This document shows, piece after piece, positions 16,507 through 23,922 of a DNA stretch of 64,000 bases. The stretch lies in the NCBI GenBank assembly GCA_963931055.1, contig OZ006987.1, positions 434,001 through 498,000 of the forward strand, in the 5' to 3' direction. Below the pieces are notes generated by a model. The model was not told the origin of the DNA and made no database searches. It worked only from the letters and a program-made list of their open reading frames with translations. The stretch is from Coprenecus sp949297365. GTDB lineage: Bacteria; Bacteroidota; Bacteroidia; Bacteroidales; UBA932. The position numbers were made by a program, and so were the translations under genes. Position 1 is the stretch's first letter. The number at the start of each line of letters is the position of its first letter.

Positions 16507-17076
16507 TTACACCCCCACTACTACTTTTGCAAAACGTATAACCTTGTCATTCAACTTGTAACCGGGCTGGATGACATCTATAATCTTATTCTTCTTATCG
16601 GCCTCCTGAACCGGCATCTGGGCCACCGCCTCGTGAAAGTCGGTATCCAGTTCTTTTCCTATGGCCTCTATGACGCTCAGTCCGCGTCCTTTCAGATAGG
16701 ACATCAGCTTATTGTAGATGAGTTCCGTACCTTCTACGGCAGCCTTGTCCGAACCAGACTCCCTAAGCACCTGCAAGGCCCTCTCACAGTCGTCCAACAC
16801 AGGGAGCATACCTTTTATAATATCCTCTCCGGCCGTAGAGATGAGATCAAGGCGCTCGCGGGCAGTACGCCTGCGGTAATTGTCAAACTCAGCCGCAAGA
16901 CGGACATACTTGTCATTGACCTCGTCCATCTTGGCCTGTAACTCCTTGAGTTCTTTCTCCTTTTCTTCTTTATGATGAGACTTGTCAGCCTTTTTCTTCT
17001 TCTGGCCGGCATCTCCACCCACCTCTTCAGGTGCGGCCGCTTCTTCTTTTTTATCTATATCTTCTTTTTCTGCCAT
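16507..17076 (-). CDS. grpE: Nucleotide exchange factor GrpE
   Basis: 189 residues. The lysine/glutamate-rich N-terminal half continues into a long coiled coil (KELKELQAKMDEVNDKYVRL) and the conserved YRRRTARER and LPVLDDCERAL motifs; the C-terminal beta domain has HEAVAQMPVQ and VIQPGYKLNDKVIRFAKV. It releases ADP from DnaK. It heads the grpE-dnaJ operon, with an exact -7 box at 17106-17099. Confidence 0.97.
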   Translation of the reverse strand: MAEKEDIDKKEEAAAPEEVGGDAGQKKKKADKSHHKEEKEKELKELQAKMDEVNDKYVRLAAEFDNYRRRTARERLDLISTAGEDIIKGMLPVLDDCERALQVLRESGSDKAAVEGTELIYNKLMSYLKGRGLSVIEAIGKELDTDFHEAVAQMPVQEADKKNKIIDVIQPGYKLNDKVIRFAKVVVGV

Positions 17077-17098
17077 AATATCACAAATTCTAAACGCA

Positions 17099-17106
17099 CA
17101 AAGATA
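17099..17106 (-). promoter_or_regulatory. -7 box (TATCTTTG) for grpE-dnaJ
   Basis: Exact TAnnTTTG match 22 nt before the grpE ATG; TTTTG occurs 16 bp upstream as a weak -33 candidate. I see no CIRCE-type inverted repeat. Confidence 0.5.
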
Positions 17107-17149
17107 TAAACAAAAACACTGCCAAAAGGGTAAAACGACAAAATGTCAG

Positions 17150-18604
17150 TTAAAGTCTAACAATCTGGGGCGTCACACCGCGATACTTGGGCATAGTGGC
17201 TCCTATCGGTGCTCCTATATAGGTAGGGTCGCACATAACATATCTCCGGCCCTCAAATGTATAACTGTCGCCGGTTACTTCATCCGGGAAAACAACCCCG
17301 CAGGCGACATGTCCCTTGTAGCAGAACATTGCCACATCCATTCCCAGCAGATCCTTTACCAACCATGAGAAAAGCAGTACCCTGTCCTTGCAGTTATTCG
17401 CGCCGTAATAAAAAGACTCCTCCACAAACAGAGGCTTTGAGCGTCCGAACATCTCGTAATCGGTCTTGTATTCAAATCCTTTCTGAATAAGTCCCAGGAT
17501 GAAAGCCACTGCCTCTTCCGGATTCATGGAGTCCTTAAGTATCTTATATTTCACCTGAGTGAATACTGCCTTCTGAAGCGCAGGGTCTACTGCCGACTTA
17601 TGATACATCAGCAAGTCGGACTGAGGATAATCAAGTGTGAATTTCACACATGGGACATTGAGAGGCACCTTCACCTCCTCTCCGAGTATGGCAGACCACT
17701 CAGACAAGGTCTTAAGGCGGTAATAATCAAGATCTACCACCATCTGATGATCTATAACCAAGTCCATCTTACGGTCTGCAGCCGAGAAATCACTGGAAAA
17801 TGTATACAGCGGGTCCTGATTATTAAGACGGGTATATGAGAATATGTAAAAATCCTCATCTCCGTCAGTAATATAAGACACTTGATAGATTGGCCCGGTA
17901 AAAGGCAGGAGCAGAATCAGATTGCCGCCCGAGGACCCGACCCTGGCCTTATACTGCATCTGATTAAGCAGGAACATCTGTGTCAGCACTTTCTCATTTA
18001 CATACTCTTCAATATACACAGCATCAGTGTATTTCTTAACGGCAGTATACAAAGCCCAATCGCTTAAAGAGTATTTCTCCTGCATCGCCGTGAAAGCATC
18101 CACCACTTTCATATAATCCGAACTGGAAAGAGTATTCCAACCGCCGGATGCGTCCTGTTCGGTCGCTCCGATACGAGAAAGCCGCATATTCTCCACAAAT
18201 GGTATAATTTCCTGTATACCAAAGAAATCAACTGACACGCTTCCTTTCCCATCATAATCAGCCGCAACTGCAGGAACGGGCAAAGGATATGCAGGAACAG
18301 CGATAATACCGGACGTAGGGAATCCGTGCATAACGGACTGTCCGGCATCTGCCGGATCATAATATACAGGTTCTTCTGATACAGGACCTATAGGATCTTC
18401 TTTTCCCCGTTGAACCAGAAACTCCTCCCAAGCGGCCGCCAGATATTCCGAGAACTCAGCATTGGCTTTTGACCGCCAGTTCTTAAAATCTGCTGTCTGC
18501 TGCTTGTAAAAGTCCAGAAAAGAATCATCTTTGGACTGAGCATATGAGAATATGGGAATTGCCGTCAAGGCAAACATCAGGACTATTATCTTCTTGACAT
18601 TCAT
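17150..18604 (-). CDS. Secreted protein with C-terminal transglutaminase-like (papain-fold) domain
   Basis: 484 residues with a signal peptide (MNVKKIIVLMFALTAIPIFS, cleavage about AYAQ). No domain is recognised in the first about 350 residues. The C-terminus has a credible Cys-His-Asp triad of transglutaminase-like cysteine peptidases: C405 in GANNCKDR, H432 in YKGHVACGV and D459 in VMCDPTY. The usual order and spacing fit the family. Activity could be protease, amidase or crosslinking. It follows an LPP20-like lipoprotein gene on the same strand, but a terminator hairpin lies between them, so cotranscription is partial at most. Confidence 0.72.
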   Translation of the reverse strand: MNVKKIIVLMFALTAIPIFSYAQSKDDSFLDFYKQQTADFKNWRSKANAEFSEYLAAAWEEFLVQRGKEDPIGPVSEEPVYYDPADAGQSVMHGFPTSGIIAVPAYPLPVPAVAADYDGKGSVSVDFFGIQEIIPFVENMRLSRIGATEQDASGGWNTLSSSDYMKVVDAFTAMQEKYSLSDWALYTAVKKYTDAVYIEEYVNEKVLTQMFLLNQMQYKARVGSSGGNLILLLPFTGPIYQVSYITDGDEDFYIFSYTRLNNQDPLYTFSSDFSAADRKMDLVIDHQMVVDLDYYRLKTLSEWSAILGEEVKVPLNVPCVKFTLDYPQSDLLMYHKSAVDPALQKAVFTQVKYKILKDSMNPEEAVAFILGLIQKGFEYKTDYEMFGRSKPLFVEESFYYGANNCKDRVLLFSWLVKDLLGMDVAMFCYKGHVACGVVFPDEVTGDSYTFEGRRYVMCDPTYIGAPIGATMPKYRGVTPQIVRL

Positions 18605-18640
18605 AGTGTTCTATATTTTATCGCAACCTGTATTCTAAAA

Positions 18641-18673
18641 GAAAGCTCCCGCCGACATCGCAAGGGGGAGCTT
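18641..18673 (-). terminator. Terminator hairpin between the LPP20-like and transglutaminase-like genes
   Basis: 8-bp stem AAGCTCCC/GGGAGCTT (18643-18650 and 18666-18673); on the minus strand it is followed by TCTTTTAG. It lies about 45 bp after the LPP20-like stop codon. Confidence 0.7.
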
Positions 18674-18717
18674 CCATACTTTAAACTAAACTCCAAAAGC
18701 GGAGAATAGCACTGTTG

Positions 18718-19293
18718 TTAGTTCTCTTTGCCGTAATTGGCCATTTCTTCCTCGAAAGTCTTCATGAAACGGTACTGATCGAAATCAACGGCAAGTCTCT
18801 CGTCATTGCTGATAAGCACGTCCTCAACTCCCTCAGCGACAGGCACTCTGGACATTTCTACGCAGATCCAGTACTCATAAGAGCCGTCCGGATTCTGGTA
18901 AAGTTTAGTATCTTTTACAGTTGCACCTTTGAGAGTCTGATTGACCACCTGACGGACACCGCTCTCTATCTTTCCACGCACCTCCGACTCACCGTTCATC
19001 TCATACTGATTCATGTAGCTGTCTGTAACAGACTTAACTATGACTTCAACCTGAGCAGCAAGAGCATTGCGGGCATTGAGATCCGCTGCCGTGCGGGCCA
19101 TTTCCATATTCTTGCTTGTACCTTGTGCGGTCGCACGGAAATATTCTGTGTCTGTTCTATACTCGGGAGTACTGAAAGGCATTATGACTTCTGTTTTTCC
19201 AGAATTGACAGCCTGTTTCTGACCACCGCAGGAAGTTACTGCCAGCATAGCGGCAAGACCTACGCACACGAAAGAAATGAATTTAGTTTTCAT
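18718..19293 (-). CDS. LPP20-like lipoprotein
   Basis: 191 residues with a lipoprotein signal: hydrophobic stretch then AVTSCGG, with the lipidated Cys at residue 23. The mature part has RATAQGTSKNMEMARTAADL and NARNALAAQVEVIVKSV, the pattern of LPP20-family lipoproteins, where small alpha/beta domains start from a conserved A-x-A-R-x-x-A-A helix. Function of the family is unknown; related proteins are outer-membrane associated. A strong promoter (TTG, 19 bp, TATATTTG) precedes it. The next gene encodes a secreted transglutaminase-like protein. Confidence 0.7.
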   Translation of the reverse strand: MKTKFISFVCVGLAAMLAVTSCGGQKQAVNSGKTEVIMPFSTPEYRTDTEYFRATAQGTSKNMEMARTAADLNARNALAAQVEVIVKSVTDSYMNQYEMNGESEVRGKIESGVRQVVNQTLKGATVKDTKLYQNPDGSYEYWICVEMSRVPVAEGVEDVLISNDERLAVDFDQYRFMKTFEEEMANYGKEN

Positions 19294-19321
19294 ACGTTTA
19301 AATAATTAATGATTAATACTG

Positions 19322-19329
19322 CAAATATA
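19322..19329 (-). promoter_or_regulatory. -7 box (TATATTTG) for the LPP20-like gene
   Basis: Exact TAnnTTTG match on the minus strand, with TTG 19 bp upstream (19351-19349) and 28 nt of leader. Confidence 0.6.
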
Positions 19330-19400
19330 ATGTTTTATTTATTTCACACAATTAAATAGCCTGAAAGGTTAAATGTGACAAGAATTTTGAAAAATTCACA

Positions 19401-20363
19401 TTACATCTTGTCATTGCTGCCGAGCACGTCGTATATCTTGTGCTTGTAAAGCTCTTTAAGTTTCTCTCTGGCAGGTCCTAAGTACTTTCTGGGATCGAAC
19501 TCCTCAGGATGCTCCACAAACACCTTGCGGATAGCCGCAGTCATAGCCAGACGACCGTCGCTGTCGATATTGATTTTGCATACGGCTGATTTTGCGGCCT
19601 CGCGGAGCTGATCCTCCGGAATACCTATAGAGTCTTTAAGATGGCCGCCATAATGGTTGATCTCCGCCACGATATCCTGAGGCACGGATGAGGAGCCGTG
19701 AAGGACGATAGGGAATCCGGGAATCCTCTTTTCTATCTCATGCAGGATGTCCAGACGGATCTCCGGCTTCTGCCCCGGCTTGAACTTGTAAGCACCATGT
19801 GATGTACCGATTGATATCGCGAGAGAATCCACGCCTGTCTTGCTGACAAAGTCCTCGACCTCCTCTGGGCGTGTATATGTATGGCTCTCGGCCTTTACGT
19901 CATCCTCCACACCGGCCAGTACACCGAGCTCACCTTCAACAGTAACGTCATACTTATGGGCATACTCCACGACCTTCCTGGTCAGTTCCACATTCTCATC
20001 ATAGGGCTTGGACGAACCGTCTATCATTACCGATGAGAAACCGTACTCGATACAGCTCTTGCAGAGTTCAAAAGTATCGCCGTGGTCCAGATGAAGTACG
20101 ATAGGAATCTGGCAGCCCAGTTCCTTCGCGTACTCGACACCGCCCTGAGCCATATAGCGGAGAATCGTCTGGTTGGCGTACTTTCTGGCACCGCTGGACA
20201 CCTGAAGGATAACGGGAGACTTGGTCTCCACACAGGCCTGGATAATCGCCTGCATCTGCTCCATATTGTTAAAGTTGAATGCGGGTATGGCATAACCGCC
20301 GTTGATGGCCTTCTTGAAAAGCTCCCTTGAGTTCACCAGGCCGAGATCTTTGTAAGATACCAT
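19401..20363 (-). CDS. fbaA: Class II fructose-1,6-bisphosphate aldolase
   Basis: 320 residues. Zinc-dependent aldolase motifs: VLHLDHGDTFELCK (zinc His), SVMIDGSSKPYDENV, GELGVLAGVEDDV (Glu ligand), and VLHGSSSVP with the phosphate loop, plus INIDSDGRLAMT near the C-terminus. It cleaves fructose bisphosphate in glycolysis and runs in reverse in gluconeogenesis. It is monocistronic and its promoter is interlocked with that of gmk (see the boxes at 20408-20440). Confidence 0.96.
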   Translation of the reverse strand: MVSYKDLGLVNSRELFKKAINGGYAIPAFNFNNMEQMQAIIQACVETKSPVILQVSSGARKYANQTILRYMAQGGVEYAKELGCQIPIVLHLDHGDTFELCKSCIEYGFSSVMIDGSSKPYDENVELTRKVVEYAHKYDVTVEGELGVLAGVEDDVKAESHTYTRPEEVEDFVSKTGVDSLAISIGTSHGAYKFKPGQKPEIRLDILHEIEKRIPGFPIVLHGSSSVPQDIVAEINHYGGHLKDSIGIPEDQLREAAKSAVCKINIDSDGRLAMTAAIRKVFVEHPEEFDPRKYLGPAREKLKELYKHKIYDVLGSNDKM

Positions 20364-20407
20364 AGCGTATATCTGTTTTAGAGTTAAATATTCTTTCTTA
20401 TCTATCG

Positions 20408-20440
20408 CAAATTTAAATATTTTTGCAGAATGAACAAAAA
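20408..20440 (-). promoter_or_regulatory. Promoter of fbaA (-33 TTTTTG, -7 TAAATTTG)
   Basis: Minus strand: TTTTTG at 20440-20435, 19-bp spacer, TAAATTTG at 20415-20408. The -33 element lies inside the first codons of gmk and the -7 box is 2 bp from the gmk -7 box. Confidence 0.65.
20418..20425 (+). promoter_or_regulatory. -7 box (TATTTTTG) for gmk-nadD
   Basis: Exact TAnnTTTG match with only 4 nt between its G and the ATG at 20430. A start site at the usual distance would give a leaderless transcript. Confidence 0.55.
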
Positions 20441-21002
20441 AGTAATCATATTCTCGGCTCCGTCAGGGGCAGGCAAGAGCACGGTCGTAGGCCATCTCCT
20501 GAAAAAATACCCGTTTCTGGAATTCTCCATATCCGCGACATCCCGCCCCCCCAGAGGTTCTGAGCGGGACGGAGTGGAATACTATTTCTTCTCCGAGCAG
20601 CAGTTCAGGGAACTGATAGCCCGGAACGCATTCGTGGAATACGAAGAGGTCTACCCCGGGTCGTTTTACGGGACACTCCGGTCAGAGGTGGATCGCATCT
20701 GGGCCAAAGGGCATGTCATCCTCTTTGATATAGACGTCAAGGGCGGAGTCAATCTAAAGCGGATATTCGGAGACAGTGCCATGTCCGTCTTCGTCAAGCC
20801 GCCTTCGATCGAAGAGCTGCGGAGAAGGCTTGAAGGCCGCGGGACTGACACCCCTGAAGCCATTGAGCGTCGGGTCGCCAAAGCCGCCGAGGAACTCGGT
20901 TATGAGTCCCGCTTCGACAAGGTCCTTGAAAATGACTGTCTGGAACGTACGCTGGCAGAGGCAGACAGCCTGATTGAAAGTTTCACCGGTCTTAAGGCAT
21001 AA
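20430..21002 (+). CDS. gmk: Guanylate kinase
   Basis: 190 residues. P-loop SAPSGAGKST at residues 9-18, GMP-binding SATSRPPRGSERDGVEYYF, FVEYEEVYPGSFYGT, and the ILFDIDVKGG strand are all diagnostic. It phosphorylates GMP to GDP. The ATG lies almost directly after a -7 box. nadD follows after 11 bp, giving a gmk-nadD operon, an arrangement common in Bacteroidales. Confidence 0.97.
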   Translation: MNKKVIIFSAPSGAGKSTVVGHLLKKYPFLEFSISATSRPPRGSERDGVEYYFFSEQQFRELIARNAFVEYEEVYPGSFYGTLRSEVDRIWAKGHVILFDIDVKGGVNLKRIFGDSAMSVFVKPPSIEELRRRLEGRGTDTPEAIERRVAKAAEELGYESRFDKVLENDCLERTLAEADSLIESFTGLKA

Positions 21003-21013
21003 ACGTTCAAAGG

Positions 21014-21544
21014 ATGAATAAAGTACTGTATTTCGGTTCATTCAATCCCGTACACTACGGCCATACCGGCATTGCACGCTATGTTGCCGCCATGCCGGAA
21101 GTGGACGCAGTGGTGATCATACCGTCCCCGCACAATCCGTTCAAGGATACAGCATCCCTGGCCGACCCCAAAGTCCGGCTTGAGCAGGTACGCCGAGCCT
21201 TCGAGGACATATCTCCGAAAATTACAGTATCGGACATCGAATATCATATGCCGGAACCTCTGTACACCATCCGCACCCTGCACAGCATAAAAGAGACAGA
21301 GCCGGGCACCAACCTGATCCTGCTCATCGGCGGAGACAACATAGAAAGCATCCGGCGATGGTACAGAGGATCGGAGATATTGGCAGAATTCGAAGTATGG
21401 GTCTATCCCCGCCAGGGATACGACGGAGAAAACGCCTGCCGCGAAATCTCCGCCATGCCGGGTGTGCGCGGCATCCGATTCCTAGCTGACGCCCCCATTC
21501 TGGACATCTCGTCAACCAGCATCCGCACCGCGCAACAGAACTAG
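21014..21544 (+). CDS. nadD: Nicotinate-nucleotide adenylyltransferase
   Basis: 176 residues. The nucleotidyltransferase signature FGSFNPVHYGH is at residues 7-17 and the second signature ISSTSIRT at the C-terminus. It adenylates nicotinate mononucleotide in NAD synthesis. It is somewhat short for NadD (about 190-215) but complete. It is second in the gmk operon and ends 7 bp from the convergent Rpn-family gene. Confidence 0.95.
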   Translation: MNKVLYFGSFNPVHYGHTGIARYVAAMPEVDAVVIIPSPHNPFKDTASLADPKVRLEQVRRAFEDISPKITVSDIEYHMPEPLYTIRTLHSIKETEPGTNLILLIGGDNIESIRRWYRGSEILAEFEVWVYPRQGYDGENACREISAMPGVRGIRFLADAPILDISSTSIRTAQQN

Positions 21545-21551
21545 CACAAAC

Positions 21552-22538
21552 TTACTTCTCTTTATCCCGAGTCATGTCGTCTATCTCTTTTTCAGGAATT
21601 CCTGTCAACTCACTTATCCGGGATACGGACTGCCCTCTTTCCCGCATCCTGGCTATCATCTCGCGCATACCTTCAGCCCGGCCTTTCTCCAACCCATTCT
21701 TCATTCCTTCTTTAATTCCTTTCTCCAGACCTTCTTTCAAACCCTTTTTCATTCCCTTCTCCATTCCCTTCTCCATTCCCTTCTCCATTCCCTTCTCCAT
21801 TCCCTTCTCCATTCCCTCTTTCAGCCCCCTACGGATAGAGCCTATCATAAGAAGCCTCGATGCACCCAGCATATCCCAAAAATGATCATAACCGAGCAGT
21901 TCCTCCTCTGTAAACGCTGACTCCTCCACCTCCTCAAGAGCCTTCCCTATCTCCGGATTGTCCAGCAACTCCTTCGGCACCTCACGGGTATCCTCGTCTA
22001 TCTCCGTAAGATAACGCAGCCACAGTACCTGCATCCGCTTGTCACCGTAACTCTTCGGTGTGAACTTTGGCAACTCGATAAAGATAAAACGAAGCCCCTC
22101 TATCACCTCCTTTGTCTCAGCAACTTCAACTATACGGTAATCGTGGTAATATTCATCTCCGTCGCAGAACACATCATTCACCAGATTCAATGAATACACA
22201 GGCTGAAGAAGTTCATAATGACGGCTCTTGCCAAGCTGGCTCACATAAGCCTTCGATGCATTGAACAGCACGCGCTGCTTATACTCCGGAGTCCACATCA
22301 TCTGCATCTCCACGATAAACTGACGGCCGAGACCGTCCTTGCAACGCACATCCACTATGCTGTCCTTTTTCAAAGGATTGAGAGGTACCAGTTCGGGGCT
22401 CAGATACTCCACACTCTTAATCTCCTCCTCTTCGTTTTCAAAAGGCAACAGCGCATTGAGAAAGCTGATTACCAAATCCTGATGCTCGCCGAACACTTTC
22501 TTGAAAGTCAGATCGGCCTTAGGGTCTAAATACTTCAT
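21552..22538 (-). CDS. Rpn/PDDEXK-family putative transposase-nuclease with C-terminal EKGM repeats
   Basis: 328 residues from the ATG at 22538; the longer frame starting at 22571 overlaps the promoter box and is unlikely. The N-terminus YLDPKADLTFKKVFGEH is the signature of the PD-(D/E)XK nuclease family transposase/Rpn group; catalytic residues appear as D in SIVDVRCKD and E-x-Q in FIVEMQ. These proteins have DNA endonuclease activity in known Rpn members and spread as multicopy families. The C-terminus is a low-complexity helix of KGMEKGMEKG units coded by 12-bp tandem repeats, followed by MIARMRERGQSVSRISELTG, a resolvase-like HTH tail often seen in this family. Confidence 0.85.
   Translation of the reverse strand: MKYLDPKADLTFKKVFGEHQDLVISFLNALLPFENEEEEIKSVEYLSPELVPLNPLKKDSIVDVRCKDGLGRQFIVEMQMMWTPEYKQRVLFNASKAYVSQLGKSRHYELLQPVYSLNLVNDVFCDGDEYYHDYRIVEVAETKEVIEGLRFIFIELPKFTPKSYGDKRMQVLWLRYLTEIDEDTREVPKELLDNPEIGKALEEVEESAFTEEELLGYDHFWDMLGASRLLMIGSIRRGLKEGMEKGMEKGMEKGMEKGMEKGMKKGLKEGLEKGIKEGMKNGLEKGRAEGMREMIARMRERGQSVSRISELTGIPEKEIDDMTRDKEK
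21750..21821. repeat. 12-bp tandem repeat (five perfect copies and one partial)
   Basis: Unit CATTCCCTTCTC repeated perfectly at 21750-21809, with a degenerate sixth copy to 21821. On the coding strand it encodes repeating EKGM residues of the Rpn-family protein. Copy changes would keep the reading frame. Confidence 0.95.
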
Positions 22539-22568
22539 ATCGCCTACACTTTTTAAATTAACCGGAGA

Positions 22569-22576
22569 CAAAGCTA
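22569..22576 (-). promoter_or_regulatory. -7 box (TAGCTTTG) for the Rpn-family gene
   Basis: Exact TAnnTTTG match about 30 nt before the ATG at 22538; it supports this start over the upstream one. Confidence 0.5.
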
Positions 22577-22964
22577 TGAATTATTTCCCATACTCCTATC
22601 CCTAACTTCCTAACAAACAGTTATTTTTTTACAGTTTTGGTAATTTCATCCAAAAACCGGTACAATCTTCCTCCTCAATCTTTAAGGCAGTTTACCGGCG
22701 CCACATAGATGCCGGTAATAATTTACAAATTTCCGCAAATTGCGGCAAATTAAATCCGTAATTTGCAACAAGTAAAATCCCGAAAATATTGAAATAAAAT
22801 TCCGCAATTTGTGGAACAAACTCAGAAAACTTGACAAAATCAGGCTATAATCAGATAAAAGTGGCTCAAAACCAAGATTTAGCTGATTATACTCTATTTT
22901 CGCGATGTTTTTGCAAAATATGTATTCCAGGCAGGCTTCAACAAACAAAATATTTTCACTTTTG
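22577..22964. other. AT-rich spacer between the Rpn gene and the IS element
   Basis: About 390 bp of markedly lower GC than its surroundings and without a convincing gene. It holds an 8-bp inverted repeat TTACCGGC/GCCGGTAA (22692-22718), the palindrome CCGCAA-A-TTGCGG (22733-22745) and related words CCGTAATTTGC and CCGCAATTTGTGG nearby. An 88-codon minus-strand frame is present but has no recognisable features. Confidence 0.6.
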
Positions 22965-23837
22965 AGAAGCTGTTTAAATTTATTTATAATTAGTTGTAAA
23001 TCAGTAGGTTAATTGGGATATTTTTCGTAACTTTATGGTTATCAAGACATTAAAGTTATGCATAAGTACCCAACCAACCTGACTGATAAACAGTGGCAAG
23101 TTATAAAAAATATGCTGGACCCCAAAGAAAGATTCAGACAATATTCTCTGCGCTCTGTTTTTGACGGCATCCTGTACATCGTGAAGACCGGCGTGCAGTG
23201 GAGAATGCTTCCCTCGGATTTCGCTCCGTGGCAGACAGTGTATTACTATTTCAGCAAGTGGAAGAACGAGGGCTTGCTTGAAGAGATCTTCGACACTCTC
23301 CGCGGCATTGTGCGGCGTCTTTCAGGCAGGGAGGAGAGTCCCAGCCTTGGAATCATCGACTCGAGGAGTGTCAGGACCTCCCATCATATTGATGGTCAAA
23401 GGGGAATAGACGGCAACAAAAAGATAAAGGGCAGGAAGGAGCACATAGTGGTTGACACTCTGGGGCTGCCCGTGTCAGTGAGAGTCCATCCGGCTAACGT
23501 CCATGACAGCGTAGGGGCGGAAGAGGTGTTCGAATCCATGAGATACAAATTCCCTGGGCTGAAACGGATTCTGGCGGACGGAGGTTACAGGGGCGAGACT
23601 GTCAGGAACACGGTCATGAGACTGCTGCATTGCGACCTGGATGTCGTACTCAGGTCTGACAAACGGACGGACAGATTTGTCCCCATGCCAAAAAGATGGA
23701 TTGTCGAGCGCACTTTCTCATGGCTCGAGAACTTCAGGAGACTGACCATTGACTATGAATACAGGGCCGATACGCACGAAGCCATGATGCATATCGCTGC
23801 CATAAAATTATTTTTGAATAAAATTTAAACAGTTTCT
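22965..23837 (+). mobile_element. IS5-family insertion sequence
   Basis: 873 bp bounded by imperfect inverted repeats: AGAAGCTGTTTAAATTT on the left (22965-22981) and, on the reverse strand from 23837, AGAAACTGTTTAAATTT (16 of 17 identical). It holds one intact transposase gene whose stop codon lies inside the right repeat. I see no clear target duplication, so the exact ends may differ by a base or two. It is inserted between the Rpn gene and the dnaK terminator and does not break a gene. Confidence 0.85.
23058..23828 (+). CDS. IS5-family transposase
   Basis: 256 residues, intact, single frame. N-terminal helix-turn-helix region (LTDKQWQVIKNMLDP, YFSKWKNEGLL) followed by a DDE catalytic domain: first D in LGIIDSRSVR, second D in ILADGGYRGE, and E in WIVERTFSWLENFRRL, the last being the Y/F-E-R signature of IS4/IS5 transposases. 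Length and motifs indicate an active-looking copy. The IS1031/IS427-type subgroup cannot be fixed by eye. Confidence 0.93.
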   Translation: MHKYPTNLTDKQWQVIKNMLDPKERFRQYSLRSVFDGILYIVKTGVQWRMLPSDFAPWQTVYYYFSKWKNEGLLEEIFDTLRGIVRRLSGREESPSLGIIDSRSVRTSHHIDGQRGIDGNKKIKGRKEHIVVDTLGLPVSVRVHPANVHDSVGAEEVFESMRYKFPGLKRILADGGYRGETVRNTVMRLLHCDLDVVLRSDKRTDRFVPMPKRWIVERTFSWLENFRRLTIDYEYRADTHEAMMHIAAIKLFLNKI

Positions 23838-23843
23838 AAATAC

Positions 23844-23880
23844 AAAAAGCCGCTCCGAGGATGAATCCGGAACGGCCTTT
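23844..23880 (-). terminator. Rho-independent terminator of dnaK
   Basis: On the minus strand AAAGGCCGTTCCGGAT pairs with ATCCTCGGAGCGGCTTT (one mismatch and small bulges) and is followed by TTTTTG. It lies about 45 bp after the dnaK stop and only 6 bp from the IS right end. Confidence 0.8.
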
Positions 23881-23922
23881 CAACACTAATCAATAAACTA
23901 TATAAGTAAGAAAATCTCGGGA

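Noticed and set aside
21750..21821. CRISPR-like array
   Set aside because: Repeats are 12 bp and contiguous without spacers; they are coding.
22682..22948. 88-codon minus-strand frame in the AT-rich spacer
   Set aside because: AT-rich, no recognisable domain, no consistent promoter or neighbour; could still be a small gene but unsupported.
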